Assembly (NCBI RefSeq): GCF_010093025.1
Contig: NZ_CP048114.1
Coordinates: 1,984,001 to 2,048,000 of the forward strand
Reading direction: 5' to 3'
Source: Edaphobacter sp. 12200R-103
GTDB taxonomy: Bacteria; Acidobacteriota; Terriglobia; Terriglobales; Acidobacteriaceae
DNA: 64,000 nucleotides
A model generated the notes under the pieces. That model was given only the letters and a program-made list of their open reading frames with translations, was not told the origin of the DNA and did not search any database. The position numbers and the translations under genes were made by a program. The stretch's first letter is position 1. The number at the start of each line of letters is the position of its first letter. Positions 8,273 to 17,792 of this stretch are shown here, in pieces.

Positions 8273-10492
8273 ATGCGTAAGTTAACGAAGAAGTTCCTGC
8301 AAAAAACGGCTCCGTCCATTGCATGCGCGTTTTTTTGTGGAGCGACGCCTCTGCTGGCCCAGGGCATTCTGTCCGTCACCCCTGGCAGATCCATCGCGAC
8401 GAACACGGGAACTCGAGTCGTCGGTTATGGCGGCGATGGAGGGACAGCCACATCGGCAACCCTGGCCTCCCCCTCAGCCACAGCATACGATACAAATGGA
8501 AATCTCTTTATTGCGGATACGCAGAATCACGTCGTTCGTAAAGTATCTGCCGATGGCACCATCACAACGGTTGCCGGCAACGGCACTGCGGGATTCGGCG
8601 GTGATGGCGCAGCCGCCACGCAGGCGTATCTTGACACTCCGACCGGCGTGGCAGTGGATAGCAGTGGAGATATCTACATTGCAGATTCGCACAACAACCG
8701 TATCCGGAAGGTTGCAAATGGTGTAATCTCTACGATCGCAGGAACAGCGACCGCCGGATTTTCGGGAGATGGAGGGGCGGCGACCTCTGCGCAGCTGTCG
8801 CTTCCCTCATCCGTTGCTGCAGACTCAGCAGGCAATCTCTATATTGCAGATACAAATAACCAGCGTATTCGTAAGGTTGCTGGAAACGTCATCACAACGG
8901 TCGCGGGCAATGGGAATGAGGGCTTTGCGGGTGATGGCGGAGCAGCGGTAGCTGCTTCACTCGATTTGCCGACAGGAGTTGCAGTCGACAGCTCTGGGAA
9001 GATCTATATAGCGGATCAGCACAATCATCGAGTCCGGGTCGTAGATCCGGCAGGTAAGATATCTACGATCGCAGGCAGTGGCACCACCGTAACCTTCGCG
9101 GGTGGCTACTCCGGGGATGGAGCGAATGCAGCGGCTGCTCTGCTGGCGAAGCCAAGCGGTGTCTCTGTCGATAATGCAGGAAATGTCTATATCGCAGATA
9201 CGAACAATCAACGTATTCGTCAGGTCGGGAATGGAACCATTGTGACGCTTGCCGGCACAGGGCAACAGGGCTTTGCTGGGGATAGCGGAATAGCAACCAG
9301 TGCTCTTCTGAATGCGCCCAGAGGAGTTACGGCAGATGCCTCAGGAAATCTGGCGATTGCAGACACCTTAAATGAGCGAATCCGTAACAGCAAATTGCCA
9401 TTATTGGCTTTTGCGCATCAGCCTGTGGGTACTCCCTCCACACCCCAGACCGTAACGCTCACAAACATCGGCAATGCTCCGATTACAGTTTCACAAATAA
9501 ATTTTATTGGGGCCTTTACGACGGCGAGCGGCGGAACATGTTCAACTGCTCCGATTATTCTTGCTCCAGGCGCAAACTGTACTCAAAATATTGCGTACCT
9601 TCCACTTGCCTCAGGCGCAACTGACGGATCTGTGTCCTTTGGAGGCGCTGACATTGCACCGCAGCGAATTCTTCTCAACGGTTCAGCCGAACAATCCTCC
9701 ACAACAACATCGCTTGTGACAAATGCTTCGCCAAGCCTGCTGGGGCAACCAATTATGTTTACAGCCACCGTAGCTGCAGCAGGATCGGCAACGGGTGTAA
9801 TCACGTTTCACGATGGCCCTGCTGTGCTCGGCGCACCGTCGCTTATCTCTGGTTCGGCATCCGTGACGACCAGCACGTTATCCGCAGGATCGCATACTAT
9901 TACGGCTGTTTACGGCGGCGACCCTAATTTCATTGGAAGCAGCTCCCCGATCCTCTCGCAGGTTGTTCAGGATTTCAGTTTCAATCCTGTTTCCGGCGCC
10001 GACACAGACCAGACAGTTCAGCCTGGACAAGCAGCGACGTATAAATTCTCGCTCCAGCCTGTATCCAGCGCATTTACCTTTCCGATTACCTTATCGGCCA
10101 CCGGACTGCCTCCGGGAGCGACCGTAGCATTTTCTCCCCAGACCTTTACCCCAGGTCCGACGGGAACCAATTTCTCTATGGTCGTTACGACCCCAGGCAT
10201 TACTGCATCACTGCACAGGACCTTGAGCGGAAGCGGTATTCTGATTGCTATATTCTTCATCCCTTTCTTCGACGTGTCACGTAAGAGGAGTCAAAAGATA
10301 AAGCCCCTTCTGCTGAGTGCCATTGCACTGGTTGGATTGGCAGCAATCACGGGGCTGACCGGTTGTGGCGCGGGTAACGGTTTTTTCAGTGAGACTCCGA
10401 AAAATTACACCATTACTGTGACCGGAACAGCGGCGGGGCCCCAGAACACCACCTTGCAACACACCACTTCAGTCAGGCTGACCGTGCAGTAA
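8273..10492 (+). CDS. NHL-repeat / Ig-like exported protein
   Basis: About 739 residues from the ATG at 8273 (AAAGG eight bases upstream; a TTG three bases earlier is also possible). After a signal peptide (~1-30) come about six NHL-type blade repeats, each with GxFSGDGG, GVAVDSSGxIYIAD and NNRIRKV, spanning residues ~40-380. Residues ~385-475 resemble a choice-of-anchor/ASPM-like beta domain, and ~480-565 an Ig-like repeat (GVITFHDG, HTITAVYGGD). Near the C-terminus are a hydrophobic helix and a second hydrophobic stretch ending LTGCG. The architecture is common in acidobacterial surface proteins. It probably sits on the envelope as a binding scaffold. It is the last gene of the 3950-10492 run. 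Confidence 0.85.
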   Translation: MRKLTKKFLQKTAPSIACAFFCGATPLLAQGILSVTPGRSIATNTGTRVVGYGGDGGTATSATLASPSATAYDTNGNLFIADTQNHVVRKVSADGTITTVAGNGTAGFGGDGAAATQAYLDTPTGVAVDSSGDIYIADSHNNRIRKVANGVISTIAGTATAGFSGDGGAATSAQLSLPSSVAADSAGNLYIADTNNQRIRKVAGNVITTVAGNGNEGFAGDGGAAVAASLDLPTGVAVDSSGKIYIADQHNHRVRVVDPAGKISTIAGSGTTVTFAGGYSGDGANAAAALLAKPSGVSVDNAGNVYIADTNNQRIRQVGNGTIVTLAGTGQQGFAGDSGIATSALLNAPRGVTADASGNLAIADTLNERIRNSKLPLLAFAHQPVGTPSTPQTVTLTNIGNAPITVSQINFIGAFTTASGGTCSTAPIILAPGANCTQNIAYLPLASGATDGSVSFGGADIAPQRILLNGSAEQSSTTTSLVTNASPSLLGQPIMFTATVAAAGSATGVITFHDGPAVLGAPSLISGSASVTTSTLSAGSHTITAVYGGDPNFIGSSSPILSQVVQDFSFNPVSGADTDQTVQPGQAATYKFSLQPVSSAFTFPITLSATGLPPGATVAFSPQTFTPGPTGTNFSMVVTTPGITASLHRTLSGSGILIAIFFIPFFDVSRKRSQKIKPLLLSAIALVGLAAITGLTGCGAGNGFFSETPKNYTITVTGTAAGPQNTTLQHTTSVRLTVQ

Positions 10493-10591
10493 ATAGGGTA
10501 GGCTCAAGCCGAACCTTCGCCGCTAGAGTGTCAGCAGGTATGGATGGAATACTATGCCCCATCGACTTTAGCGATTAGCTGTTGCCTTGAT

Positions 10592-10891
10592 TTACCAAGT
10601 TAGTTCCCTGCTCTGCCAGGATCTATCTGTCGGTACAGGTGACTTTATCTGGATGCATCTCATGGCCATTGGGCGTGGCACTGCGCCATAATACCGACTG
10701 TGCCACCGAAGCCACCTTCCGGTATCCAGATGAATCCACGAGCGATTTTCTGTGTCGATCAGATGTGCGAGAAAGTGTGGCCCGGGCTCCATCTGTTCAC
10801 TTGCCTGGTCGAACCACTCGCCGCAGGGTGTAACCTCTACGGCCCATTCCAAATTCAATTGGATCAGCCAGCGTTCCGCCTCCTCTTTCAA
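10592..10891 (-). CDS. Hypothetical protein, 99 residues (weak)
   Basis: A reverse frame from a TTG at 10891 gives 99 residues with balanced composition (KEEAERWLIQLNLEW, GPHFLAHLIDTENRSWIHLDTGRW). It shows no family I recognise and no clear ribosome site. It lies in the 581-bp gap between the NHL protein and the sulfotransferase. The remainder of that gap (10493-10591 and 10892-11073) shows no gene or repeat. The frame stays open for several codons upstream of the TTG, so it could be the tail of a decayed gene. Treat as tentative. Confidence 0.3.
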   Translation of the reverse strand: MKEEAERWLIQLNLEWAVEVTPCGEWFDQASEQMEPGPHFLAHLIDTENRSWIHLDTGRWLRWHSRYYGAVPRPMAMRCIQIKSPVPTDRSWQSRELTW

Positions 10892-11103
10892 TTGATAATC
10901 GGCGACGTCCAGACTTTATACGATACGACGCCATCTGCCCCTACAACCGATCCCTCTGAGGCCAAAAAAATATGAGTGAGCGACGGAAAAAGATATTCAA
11001 ATGACACTTTGAAATTCTTGTTCCGGTATTGTCGATTGTCGATATGACTTCCATGGCGCTGTAGGCCACGTAGATGATTATGCAGTCATCCTGGGATGCT
11101 TTG

Positions 11104-12051
11104 ATGAAATTGCCCAATTTCTTTATCGTCGGTGCTCCAAAGGCTGGAACTGATGAACTTTATTACTATCTGGACCAACACCCGCAGATTTTCATGAGTC
11201 CGTTGAAGGAACCATGCTTCTTCTCAAACGAGATCCGAATTGAGAACTTCTCAGAGGAGTTGCAGCCCGCGGCAAGGGCATCGGCTCAAAGCCTAAGCAC
11301 CTATCTTAATGGCGGGGCAGCTCAAAAGCGTTTTGGAGGCATGATAACTTCCATCGAAGATTACAGGGCTATTTTTGATGGTGTGAGGGATGAGATCGCA
11401 ATTGGGGAAGGGAGCGTTTCATATCTGTGGTCCTCGTCAGCAGCAGGCTTGATCGCCAAAACAATTCCGCATGCGCGCATCATTATCGTCCTAATGGACC
11501 CCGCCGAACGAGCGTTTCATCAATATCTCAAGAGTCTGTCGGATAGAAATGTAACTCATCCTTTCCATATTCATCTTGAAATGGCTCTAAGAGATCGACA
11601 GGATAGAATCAACATCTATCATCCGTTCCTTTCATTCGGGAACTATACAGAACAGGTACGCCGCTTCAAAGAACGATTTCCTTCGAACCAAATTCATCTA
11701 TCCCTTTATGAAGACCTACAGTTTGACTATCAGTCCTGGTTCAAAAGCATTCTCTCCTTCCTGCAGGTTGATGACGCTTTTGTCCCGAAGCCGGTAGCAG
11801 TTCCCTCCACGCCTCACTTCTCCCGATATAGCCAGATAGGGAAATACAGTAGGGTCAAGGGCTTTGGTTCTTTATCAAAACTCATTCCACGGTCTTTGAA
11901 ATTGAAGCTGAAAGATTCTCGCCTTCTGCGAGGAGGAAAGCCATCGCTTTCTCAGGGAAGTCGGGAGATATTGGTCAACTACTATAAAGAAAATATCCTC
12001 GAACTCGAGGAACTTATCGATCGAGACCTCTCGGCGTGGCTTCGCATATGA
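11104..12051 (+). CDS. Sulfotransferase family protein
   Basis: 315 residues from the ATG at 11104; an in-frame ATG at 11074 would add ten residues before the conserved LPNFFIVGAPKAGTDELYYYL. That opening is the 5'-phosphosulfate-binding loop of PAPS-dependent sulfotransferases. Further family marks are LKEPCFFS and the region IAIGEGSVSYLW followed by ARIIIVLMDPAERAFHQYL, the 3'-phosphate binding segment. It is cytoplasmic, moving sulfate from PAPS to a carbohydrate or other hydroxyl. The neighbouring sugar O-methyltransferase (convergent, adjoining stop) suggests polysaccharide or glycolipid decoration. The gene is visibly lower in GC than most of the window, which may mean transfer. Confidence 0.85.
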   Translation: MKLPNFFIVGAPKAGTDELYYYLDQHPQIFMSPLKEPCFFSNEIRIENFSEELQPAARASAQSLSTYLNGGAAQKRFGGMITSIEDYRAIFDGVRDEIAIGEGSVSYLWSSSAAGLIAKTIPHARIIIVLMDPAERAFHQYLKSLSDRNVTHPFHIHLEMALRDRQDRINIYHPFLSFGNYTEQVRRFKERFPSNQIHLSLYEDLQFDYQSWFKSILSFLQVDDAFVPKPVAVPSTPHFSRYSQIGKYSRVKGFGSLSKLIPRSLKLKLKDSRLLRGGKPSLSQGSREILVNYYKENILELEELIDRDLSAWLRI

Positions 12052-13227
12052 TCATTGATCTCTAGATATCTCATATAGCAGCTCGCACTGGAGATGATCT
12101 CGCCTGCATGGCCCATGCAGGTAATACTCCTTTTTATCTATCAGCATAAGACCACGGGATTCGTCGATCAACTGCTGAAAATGGCTGGCGGCATCACGCA
12201 TCCCCTGGTAGAGAAAGTATTTTTTGGTTAGATGTCGCACGTGTTCCAAGTACACCATCAATGCATTCTCATCTAGATCCGACATTGCGTGCGCGCTAAA
12301 TACTATATCTGCAAAACATGATGGTATCCTGGGCAACTCAGATAGGGGCATCAATACAATGTCATAATCATCAAGGTCGGAGACGCTCATCGGCGCCTCG
12401 CCATAAAGTAGAATTCTCTTTTCTGGAAAATTTCGAAACAGGTAATAGGCTGCCAGAGCGAGGCTCTCAGGAAGATCAAAGTTCCAATATTTCAACTTCG
12501 GTGAGTCGCGCAACAGATAGTACGCCATAGCCCCATAACCGCCTCCAATCTCGGCAATCAAAGCATCACTCTTCTCGGTGATATCGGTAATTCTCCGAGA
12601 TCCGTAATGCTGATGCTCTGCTCCATTCGCGATGAATACGCCATCCAACACGATTCCAAATGGATTGCCCACATTTGGTCCTCGAAGGTCGCAGAGATCG
12701 TATTCTCCTGATGTAAGATTCCGCCATCGGTCAAGACGCGATAAAGCCTCTACAAGATATGCACTTTTATGAAGGGCCGCTAATGCCCGCGAGGGCGTAG
12801 CTGTAATCAGCAGGTTCTTGCCTACCAGGCCATCGCTGCAGGAGTCACGAAAGAAATTTGCGTACATTCGTTGCAAGGCGGTGATATCGCCCATCGTTAA
12901 AGCCGCGATCACATGCCGAAGACTTGTGCGCTGCAATATCTTCCACCACGCTGTAGGCGTGTAGACTTCCTGGACCGGCGCACACGTAGCTGCTCGGTAG
13001 GCCCTGCAGATTCGGCGCAAGATCTGTTCATCGCATGGACCAGTGTCATCCCGAGCCAATAGTCCTTGCTCAACCAAGGCAAGCTGAAATCGTGCATCGC
13101 CTTTGTAATGCCATAGGCCCTCAAAACCGCGCCGCGCTGCTGTGGCATGCAATCGAAGCAGTAACCCCAGGCCGCGTGCGGCGTGGAGAGGATGACGAAG
13201 GTGGCGCGTCTTCAGCATCTTTGTCAC
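12052..13227 (-). CDS. Putative sugar O-methyltransferase
   Basis: 391 residues. The central block EIGGGYGAMAYYLLRD is a class I SAM-binding loop. With the flanking text (LDGVFIANGAEHQHYGSRR and WNFDLPESLALAAYYL) it matches the putative sugar O-methyltransferase family. It starts at a GTG at 13227 directly after the cytochrome stop; an ATG at 13218 is an alternative. It is the third gene of a leftward operon (outer-membrane protein, cytochrome c, methyltransferase) with junctions of 0-2 bp. It is convergent with the sulfotransferase, with stops almost touching. Probable role: methylation of a surface sugar or of the product of the radical SAM locus; unproven. Confidence 0.75.
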   Translation of the reverse strand: MTKMLKTRHLRHPLHAARGLGLLLRLHATAARRGFEGLWHYKGDARFQLALVEQGLLARDDTGPCDEQILRRICRAYRAATCAPVQEVYTPTAWWKILQRTSLRHVIAALTMGDITALQRMYANFFRDSCSDGLVGKNLLITATPSRALAALHKSAYLVEALSRLDRWRNLTSGEYDLCDLRGPNVGNPFGIVLDGVFIANGAEHQHYGSRRITDITEKSDALIAEIGGGYGAMAYYLLRDSPKLKYWNFDLPESLALAAYYLFRNFPEKRILLYGEAPMSVSDLDDYDIVLMPLSELPRIPSCFADIVFSAHAMSDLDENALMVYLEHVRHLTKKYFLYQGMRDAASHFQQLIDESRGLMLIDKKEYYLHGPCRRDHLQCELLYEISRDQ

Positions 13228-13229
13228 AT

Positions 13230-13526
13230 CTACGGATTAAAGAACCGCAGGAGAGCTTGCGCATCTCTTTCGCTCAGGTTTGCACGCACACGCATATGTC
13301 GGACAATGCTGCCTGCAATACGCGGCGAGAACCCGTCGGGCGGGTTATGACATCGCGAACAGTTCTGCATAAAAACGCGTTCACCTTCGTTCATACGCAC
13401 AGGCTGTTGCGCCTGCTTCTTCTGCGGTGTCGAAGCTTGAGTTTGCGAAGTCGACGTCGATTGTCCCAATACGACGAAAGGCATGGTGAAAATCCCAGCG
13501 AGAACGATCCATCGGAGCAGATTCAT
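13230..13526 (-). CDS. Small exported cytochrome c
   Basis: 98 residues. Residues 1-~22 are a signal peptide (WIVLAGIFTMPFVVLGQ). A Ser/Thr/Gln-rich linker follows, then NCSRCHNPP, a single CxxCH haem-attachment motif. The region after it (GFSPRIAGSIVRHMRVRANLSERDAQALLRFF) supplies the helix that in small class I cytochromes carries the axial methionine. The mature domain is only about 55 residues, near the minimum for a cytochrome c fold. It overlaps the upstream outer-membrane gene by one base (TAATG). Likely a periplasmic electron carrier. Confidence 0.85.
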   Translation of the reverse strand: MNLLRWIVLAGIFTMPFVVLGQSTSTSQTQASTPQKKQAQQPVRMNEGERVFMQNCSRCHNPPDGFSPRIAGSIVRHMRVRANLSERDAQALLRFFNP

Positions 13527-14593
13527 TACTTCTTTCCCTTCCAGGCTGGGAACAGAAAACGGTAGACAATGCCGGTCTGCCAGATGTTCCTGTTACCTGA
13601 TTCCGAAAATTGTCTTGAATAGCTGGTATTGATTCGCACGTTGTGTGGTAGATGGTAGTCAAGACCGAAGTCAGCTCGCTGTGTATCCTTTGAAGGTAGG
13701 CCATCCGTAGGATCTGGCGCATTTCTGAAAACCTGCTGCAGACGAAAGACGGGCTCAAGCCTCCCAATTGCGCTCTCTGCCCCTCCGAAGCGTGAAAGAC
13801 GGTAATCCGTCTCGACCCAGTAGCCGTGGGCATGCGTCGTATGGGCATACTCCGAGCGCATCTTAAACGCTGTATTGGGAGGTAGCCACCAGATGTGGAA
13901 TCCGACCGCATCCGAATTACTGCCCTGCAACAATCTGCCATAGGACACTCCGACCTCAAGCCTAGGCCTCGGCAGATAAGCATTCACGCGTAAACCGGTT
14001 GACCGTGACGCATTGAACTGCTCATTTGCGCTGCGTGCGGAAAAATATGCGGTGTAGTCGATCGAAACCTTCCCGTTGGAGTATGCATTACCGCGCAGCA
14101 TGCCACCAAGGCCTGCGCCAGTTCCCGTTCCAATAGGAACAATCAGTGGGGCATCCTGAAAATTGCTGATCCAGATGGGCGACAGGCGTTCTGTGTAGGT
14201 TCCAAAGGGGGACAAAAAGCTGCCAGCGACAATAGTCAAATGTGAGGTCGCTAAATAGTTAGCCTGAAGGTATGTAAGAGCTACAAAGTGACTCGTATCG
14301 TATCCCTTACTTCCGTTGGGGAAAAATGCTTCAAGCAGATACGCACGAGATTCCACTTGCAGACGCTTCGTAATGGGTGCCTGGATCAATGGAGAAATTG
14401 CGGGAATATATGTGGTATTGCCGCCATTCGTACTGGTGAAAAAGCCGACACCTCCTGAGATAAGAGGCGTTTCCTGGGCACATGTTGGTCGGCCACATAG
14501 AAGGGCAGCTACCGGAATCGCAAGCAGGCGTCCGGCACGCATAGCTCTGGTTCGCAACGTGTTTTGCTTTTGCGATTTTGCAAAGGACAACAT
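13526..14593 (-). CDS. Outer-membrane beta-barrel protein, porin-like
   Basis: 355 residues with a signal peptide ending around ALLCGRPTCAQ. The rest is a run of amphipathic, aromatic-rich strands with short turns (QVESRAYLLEAFFP, HFVALTYLQANYLATSHLTIVAG, FGLDYHLPHNVRINTSYSRQF) and ends with a strand and basic tail, as expected for a barrel of about 14-16 strands. No specific family is recognised. It is the first gene of the leftward operon with cytochrome c and the sugar methyltransferase, and is divergent from the radical SAM operon (150 bp between), so it may share a control region with it. Function is inferred from shape only. Confidence 0.65.
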   Translation of the reverse strand: MLSFAKSQKQNTLRTRAMRAGRLLAIPVAALLCGRPTCAQETPLISGGVGFFTSTNGGNTTYIPAISPLIQAPITKRLQVESRAYLLEAFFPNGSKGYDTSHFVALTYLQANYLATSHLTIVAGSFLSPFGTYTERLSPIWISNFQDAPLIVPIGTGTGAGLGGMLRGNAYSNGKVSIDYTAYFSARSANEQFNASRSTGLRVNAYLPRPRLEVGVSYGRLLQGSNSDAVGFHIWWLPPNTAFKMRSEYAHTTHAHGYWVETDYRLSRFGGAESAIGRLEPVFRLQQVFRNAPDPTDGLPSKDTQRADFGLDYHLPHNVRINTSYSRQFSESGNRNIWQTGIVYRFLFPAWKGKK

Positions 14594-14743
14594 GGCATCA
14601 ATCTAGATTTCACGGCATTGATGGGATGTCATCTGCATGTCGGAAAATTGTCATTTCCGTGGAGCACAACGCGGAACAAAGCAAAGACAATATCGAGACA
14701 AACGGCTGATAATTCCTCGGCCTGTTCTACCTAGACTCCATTC

Positions 14744-16270
14744 ATGGTCACGGAGAAAACGCGGCGCCAATCGCGGAAGGTCGTCTTCTTCTTCCCTTCC
14801 TTCGCCAGTTCGGAGGCCACCGCGCCTCTAGGCATTCTTGCCGTTTCCACGCCGCTGCTCCGTGCCGGCTACGATATCGTTCTTATCGATTCAACTATTA
14901 CCCCCAATTTCAAACAGCGCGTCCTCGACGAAATCAAGGACGCATTCTGCTTCTGCGTGTCTCTGGTTACAGGGCCGATGATCCGCGAAACCGTGGACAT
15001 CGCCAAGGCGATCAAGGAGTGGGACCACGACTTTCCTATTATTCTTGGCGGCTGGCACCCATCGCTCCTGCCAGGTCAAACGTTGGAAGCTCCTTATATC
15101 GATTACATCGTTCGCGGTCAAGGTGAAGACAGTCTTCTTGAATTAATACGCCATATTGAATCCGGCGCCGCACCAGACTTTATCTCAGGCATAGGCTTCA
15201 AGCGTGACGGCAAGCTTATTTTCACGCAAGAGCGGCCATTACGCCCACTAATAGAGATGCCGCCTAAGGCATACCATCTTGCGGACTTTGACGCTTACGA
15301 GCGCAAGTGCGGCCGCAGATGGGCGATGTATACCTCAAGCCTTGCTTGCCCATTTAACTGCGCTTATTGCACGAATTCCGGCGTGTACGGCCGTAAGTGG
15401 AACGCCCTTCCACCAGAGCAGTTTGTGGAGGAGACTGTTGATCTCAGTCGCCGCTATGCGCTCGATATGATCTGGGTCGTTGACGACAACTTCCTTGTAG
15501 ATATGGACCGCGCCCGCGGCATTGCAGAAGGCCTCGTGCGCGAAAATTCGCACTACACGTGGAGCATACAGGCCACCAGCAATGTTGTCGCACGGCTAAC
15601 ACCACACGATCTACGCATGCTTCGGCGTGCGGGCTTACAGCAAATATGTCAAGGGGTCGATTCCGGCTCTTCGACTGTACTCAAAGCCATGCACAAGGAC
15701 TGGCAGGACTTCGAATCGATCTATGAGAGCGCAGCACGTTGCCTCGAGGCAGGTATTCGCCCTTCTTTCAATATTATTTTTGCGTTTCCTGGCGAAGGAC
15801 GTGCAGAGCGCCGCGAAACCATTGACTTCATGATGAAGGTCTGCCGACGTTATCCAGGTGCAGAGTTCTGGACCAATATCTTTACTCCCTACCCTGGCTC
15901 ACCGATCTTCTCCAGGACAACTGAGCTTGGTATCGATCCGCCGGCATCCCTTGAAGCATGGGCCGACTACTTTCCCCGTTACACCAGGCTTCCCTGGCTC
16001 AATGGCAAAGAACATCGCCGACTCCAGATCACAAGAGACTATCTGCGCCTGGCATTCGATCGTATTCCAATTGGTGCTGATCGGCGTGGCAGGGTGACAC
16101 GTCTTTTGCAGAAGAGCATGTCATTACCAGCACGGTGGCGTCTCGACCACGATCTCTACAATGCGCCCCTAGAGCTATGGGTCAATAACCGCATCAAGAA
16201 ACGCATCGCAGCCAAGCCTGCCGTAGATGCCAAACGACTTGCAAGAACACCGGAGGAGGCCGCGTGCTGA
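14744..16270 (+). CDS. B12-binding radical SAM protein 1
   Basis: 508 residues. Residues ~12-140 form a Rossmann-like cobalamin-binding domain ending in DYIVRGQGEDSLLELI, the usual closing block of this class. The radical SAM domain follows with CPFNCAYC (Cys202, Cys206, Cys209) binding the 4Fe-4S cluster, and GVDSGSSTVLKAM and FAFPGEG further on. The C-terminus has ~90 extra residues. The family includes BchE-type cyclases and cobalamin-dependent methylases acting on unactivated carbon or phosphorus. As in many members, DxHxxG is not evident in the B12 domain. It is the first gene of the eight-gene operon, with the ATG at 14744; the preceding 150 bp hold no convincing precursor peptide. Confidence 0.88.
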   Translation: MVTEKTRRQSRKVVFFFPSFASSEATAPLGILAVSTPLLRAGYDIVLIDSTITPNFKQRVLDEIKDAFCFCVSLVTGPMIRETVDIAKAIKEWDHDFPIILGGWHPSLLPGQTLEAPYIDYIVRGQGEDSLLELIRHIESGAAPDFISGIGFKRDGKLIFTQERPLRPLIEMPPKAYHLADFDAYERKCGRRWAMYTSSLACPFNCAYCTNSGVYGRKWNALPPEQFVEETVDLSRRYALDMIWVVDDNFLVDMDRARGIAEGLVRENSHYTWSIQATSNVVARLTPHDLRMLRRAGLQQICQGVDSGSSTVLKAMHKDWQDFESIYESAARCLEAGIRPSFNIIFAFPGEGRAERRETIDFMMKVCRRYPGAEFWTNIFTPYPGSPIFSRTTELGIDPPASLEAWADYFPRYTRLPWLNGKEHRRLQITRDYLRLAFDRIPIGADRRGRVTRLLQKSMSLPARWRLDHDLYNAPLELWVNNRIKKRIAAKPAVDAKRLARTPEEAAC

Positions 16271-16313
16271 CGGTCTGCTTGAAACCAGCTCGACGACTGC
16301 AAGGAGGTAGTCC

Positions 16314-17792
16314 ATGGTTGACGTCCTGCTGACTCACTCCTACCACCTGAATTTTGATCCCAAACAAGTTCGAAAGATGCAGCCATATCGCCCTCTGGGG
16401 ACGCTTTTTGCGGCATCCACTTTGCGCGAGCACGGATGCAGTGTCACCCTCTTCGACACGATGTTATGTAGCCCGGATGAGTTGGCTCGCGTTCTTGACG
16501 AACAATGTCCAAAGATACTTGTTATTTATGAGGATGACTTTAACTTCCTCACCAAGATGTGCCTGAGTCGCATGCGCGAGGTTGTCTGGAAGTTCGTGGA
16601 TATGGCGAAGCAACGATCGCTTCCAGTCATTATTCATGGCTCCGATGCCAGCGATCACCCTGACCTGTTTCTCAATCGCGGAATTGACTATTTGCTGCTG
16701 GGAGAGGCGGAGACCACACTCGCCGATCTTTGCGATGCAATCCTTATGGGCAAGACACCTGACAATCTCCCCGGGCTTGTTCAACGAAATGATCAAGGAG
16801 AAATTGTCCGGCCGAAGCAGACTCTCTTATCTAATCCATCATGGTCACACCTCTCACCCCCGAACGACCTTATCGATTTTTCACAATATCGGGAAGCTTG
16901 GATCACTGCGCATGACTACTTTTCCGTCAACATGGTAGCCAGCCGCGGTTGCCCATATCGCTGCAATTGGTGCGCTAAGCCTATCTCAGGTGACAAATTT
17001 CAACTTCGTTCCGCAACTGATGTTGCCGAAGAGATGCGTCTGCTTAAGTCGAGCGCCGGCGTTCAACATATCTGGTTCAGCGATGATGTCTTCGCACTCA
17101 GTCATCAGTGGACGCAGGAGTTTGCGCACGAGGTCACAGCGCGTCATGCCGCGTTACCGTTCAAGATCCAAAGCCGAGCTAATCTAATGACAACTCAGGT
17201 TGTCGGTTGGCTAAAAGAGGCAGGCTGTGTCGAAGTCTGGATGGGCGTCGAATCTGGATCACAAAAGATCCTCGATGCCATGGACAAAGGAATCACTATC
17301 TCTCAGATTGAGGAAGCCAGAGAGAGACTGAAGAGTGCTGGCATTCGTGCTTGCTACTTTCTTCAATTTGGCTATCCTGGCGAACATTTGACTGAGCTTC
17401 AACAGACTATCGCGCTTGTACGTAAGACCCGCCCTGACGATATAGGAATTTCATTCTCATATCCCCTGCCCGGCACAGTCTTCTATGAACGCGTTCAGGC
17501 CCAACTGGGCTCGAAGCGTAACTGGGTCGCAAGCGACGATCTCTGCATTCTCTTCCAAGCGGAGTATTCCACAGACTTTTACTATGCCGTTCGCGAGGCT
17601 CTGCATGCAGAGGTTGACAGTTGGACAGATGACACACCGGAGGTTGTATACCGTGTGCAATGTCTCTGGGATGAGGTTCAGAAGCTTGAAACATCCGAAC
17701 GTCAGAAAAACCATCAGAGCGGCGACAACACCCGGAGGTATTCAACTGGTTTTGTGCACACAGAACAGCTGACGAGGACGGCGGAGGCATAG
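16314..17792 (+). CDS. B12-binding radical SAM protein 2
   Basis: 492 residues. The start is fixed by a near-perfect ribosome site, AAGGAGGT, six bases before the ATG. The N-terminal ~150 residues are B12-binding-like and open with HSYHLNFDPKQ...QPYRPLG, a block shared with the next gene. The radical SAM motif is CPYRCNWC (Cys213, Cys217, Cys220). WMGVESGSQKILDAMDKG and FLQFGYPGEH are conserved downstream blocks. It is likely a paralogue of the protein at 17793 from an old tandem duplication. Its stop abuts the next start with no spacer. Substrate unknown; a methyl or alkyl transfer or ring-forming step is plausible from the family. Confidence 0.87.
   Translation: MVDVLLTHSYHLNFDPKQVRKMQPYRPLGTLFAASTLREHGCSVTLFDTMLCSPDELARVLDEQCPKILVIYEDDFNFLTKMCLSRMREVVWKFVDMAKQRSLPVIIHGSDASDHPDLFLNRGIDYLLLGEAETTLADLCDAILMGKTPDNLPGLVQRNDQGEIVRPKQTLLSNPSWSHLSPPNDLIDFSQYREAWITAHDYFSVNMVASRGCPYRCNWCAKPISGDKFQLRSATDVAEEMRLLKSSAGVQHIWFSDDVFALSHQWTQEFAHEVTARHAALPFKIQSRANLMTTQVVGWLKEAGCVEVWMGVESGSQKILDAMDKGITISQIEEARERLKSAGIRACYFLQFGYPGEHLTELQQTIALVRKTRPDDIGISFSYPLPGTVFYERVQAQLGSKRNWVASDDLCILFQAEYSTDFYYAVREALHAEVDSWTDDTPEVVYRVQCLWDEVQKLETSERQKNHQSGDNTRRYSTGFVHTEQLTRTAEA

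Noticed and set aside
14637..14831. 64-codon frame before radical SAM 1 as a precursor peptide
   Set aside because: It overlaps the radical SAM start in another frame, is very Arg-rich, has no ribosome site and no leader/core division.
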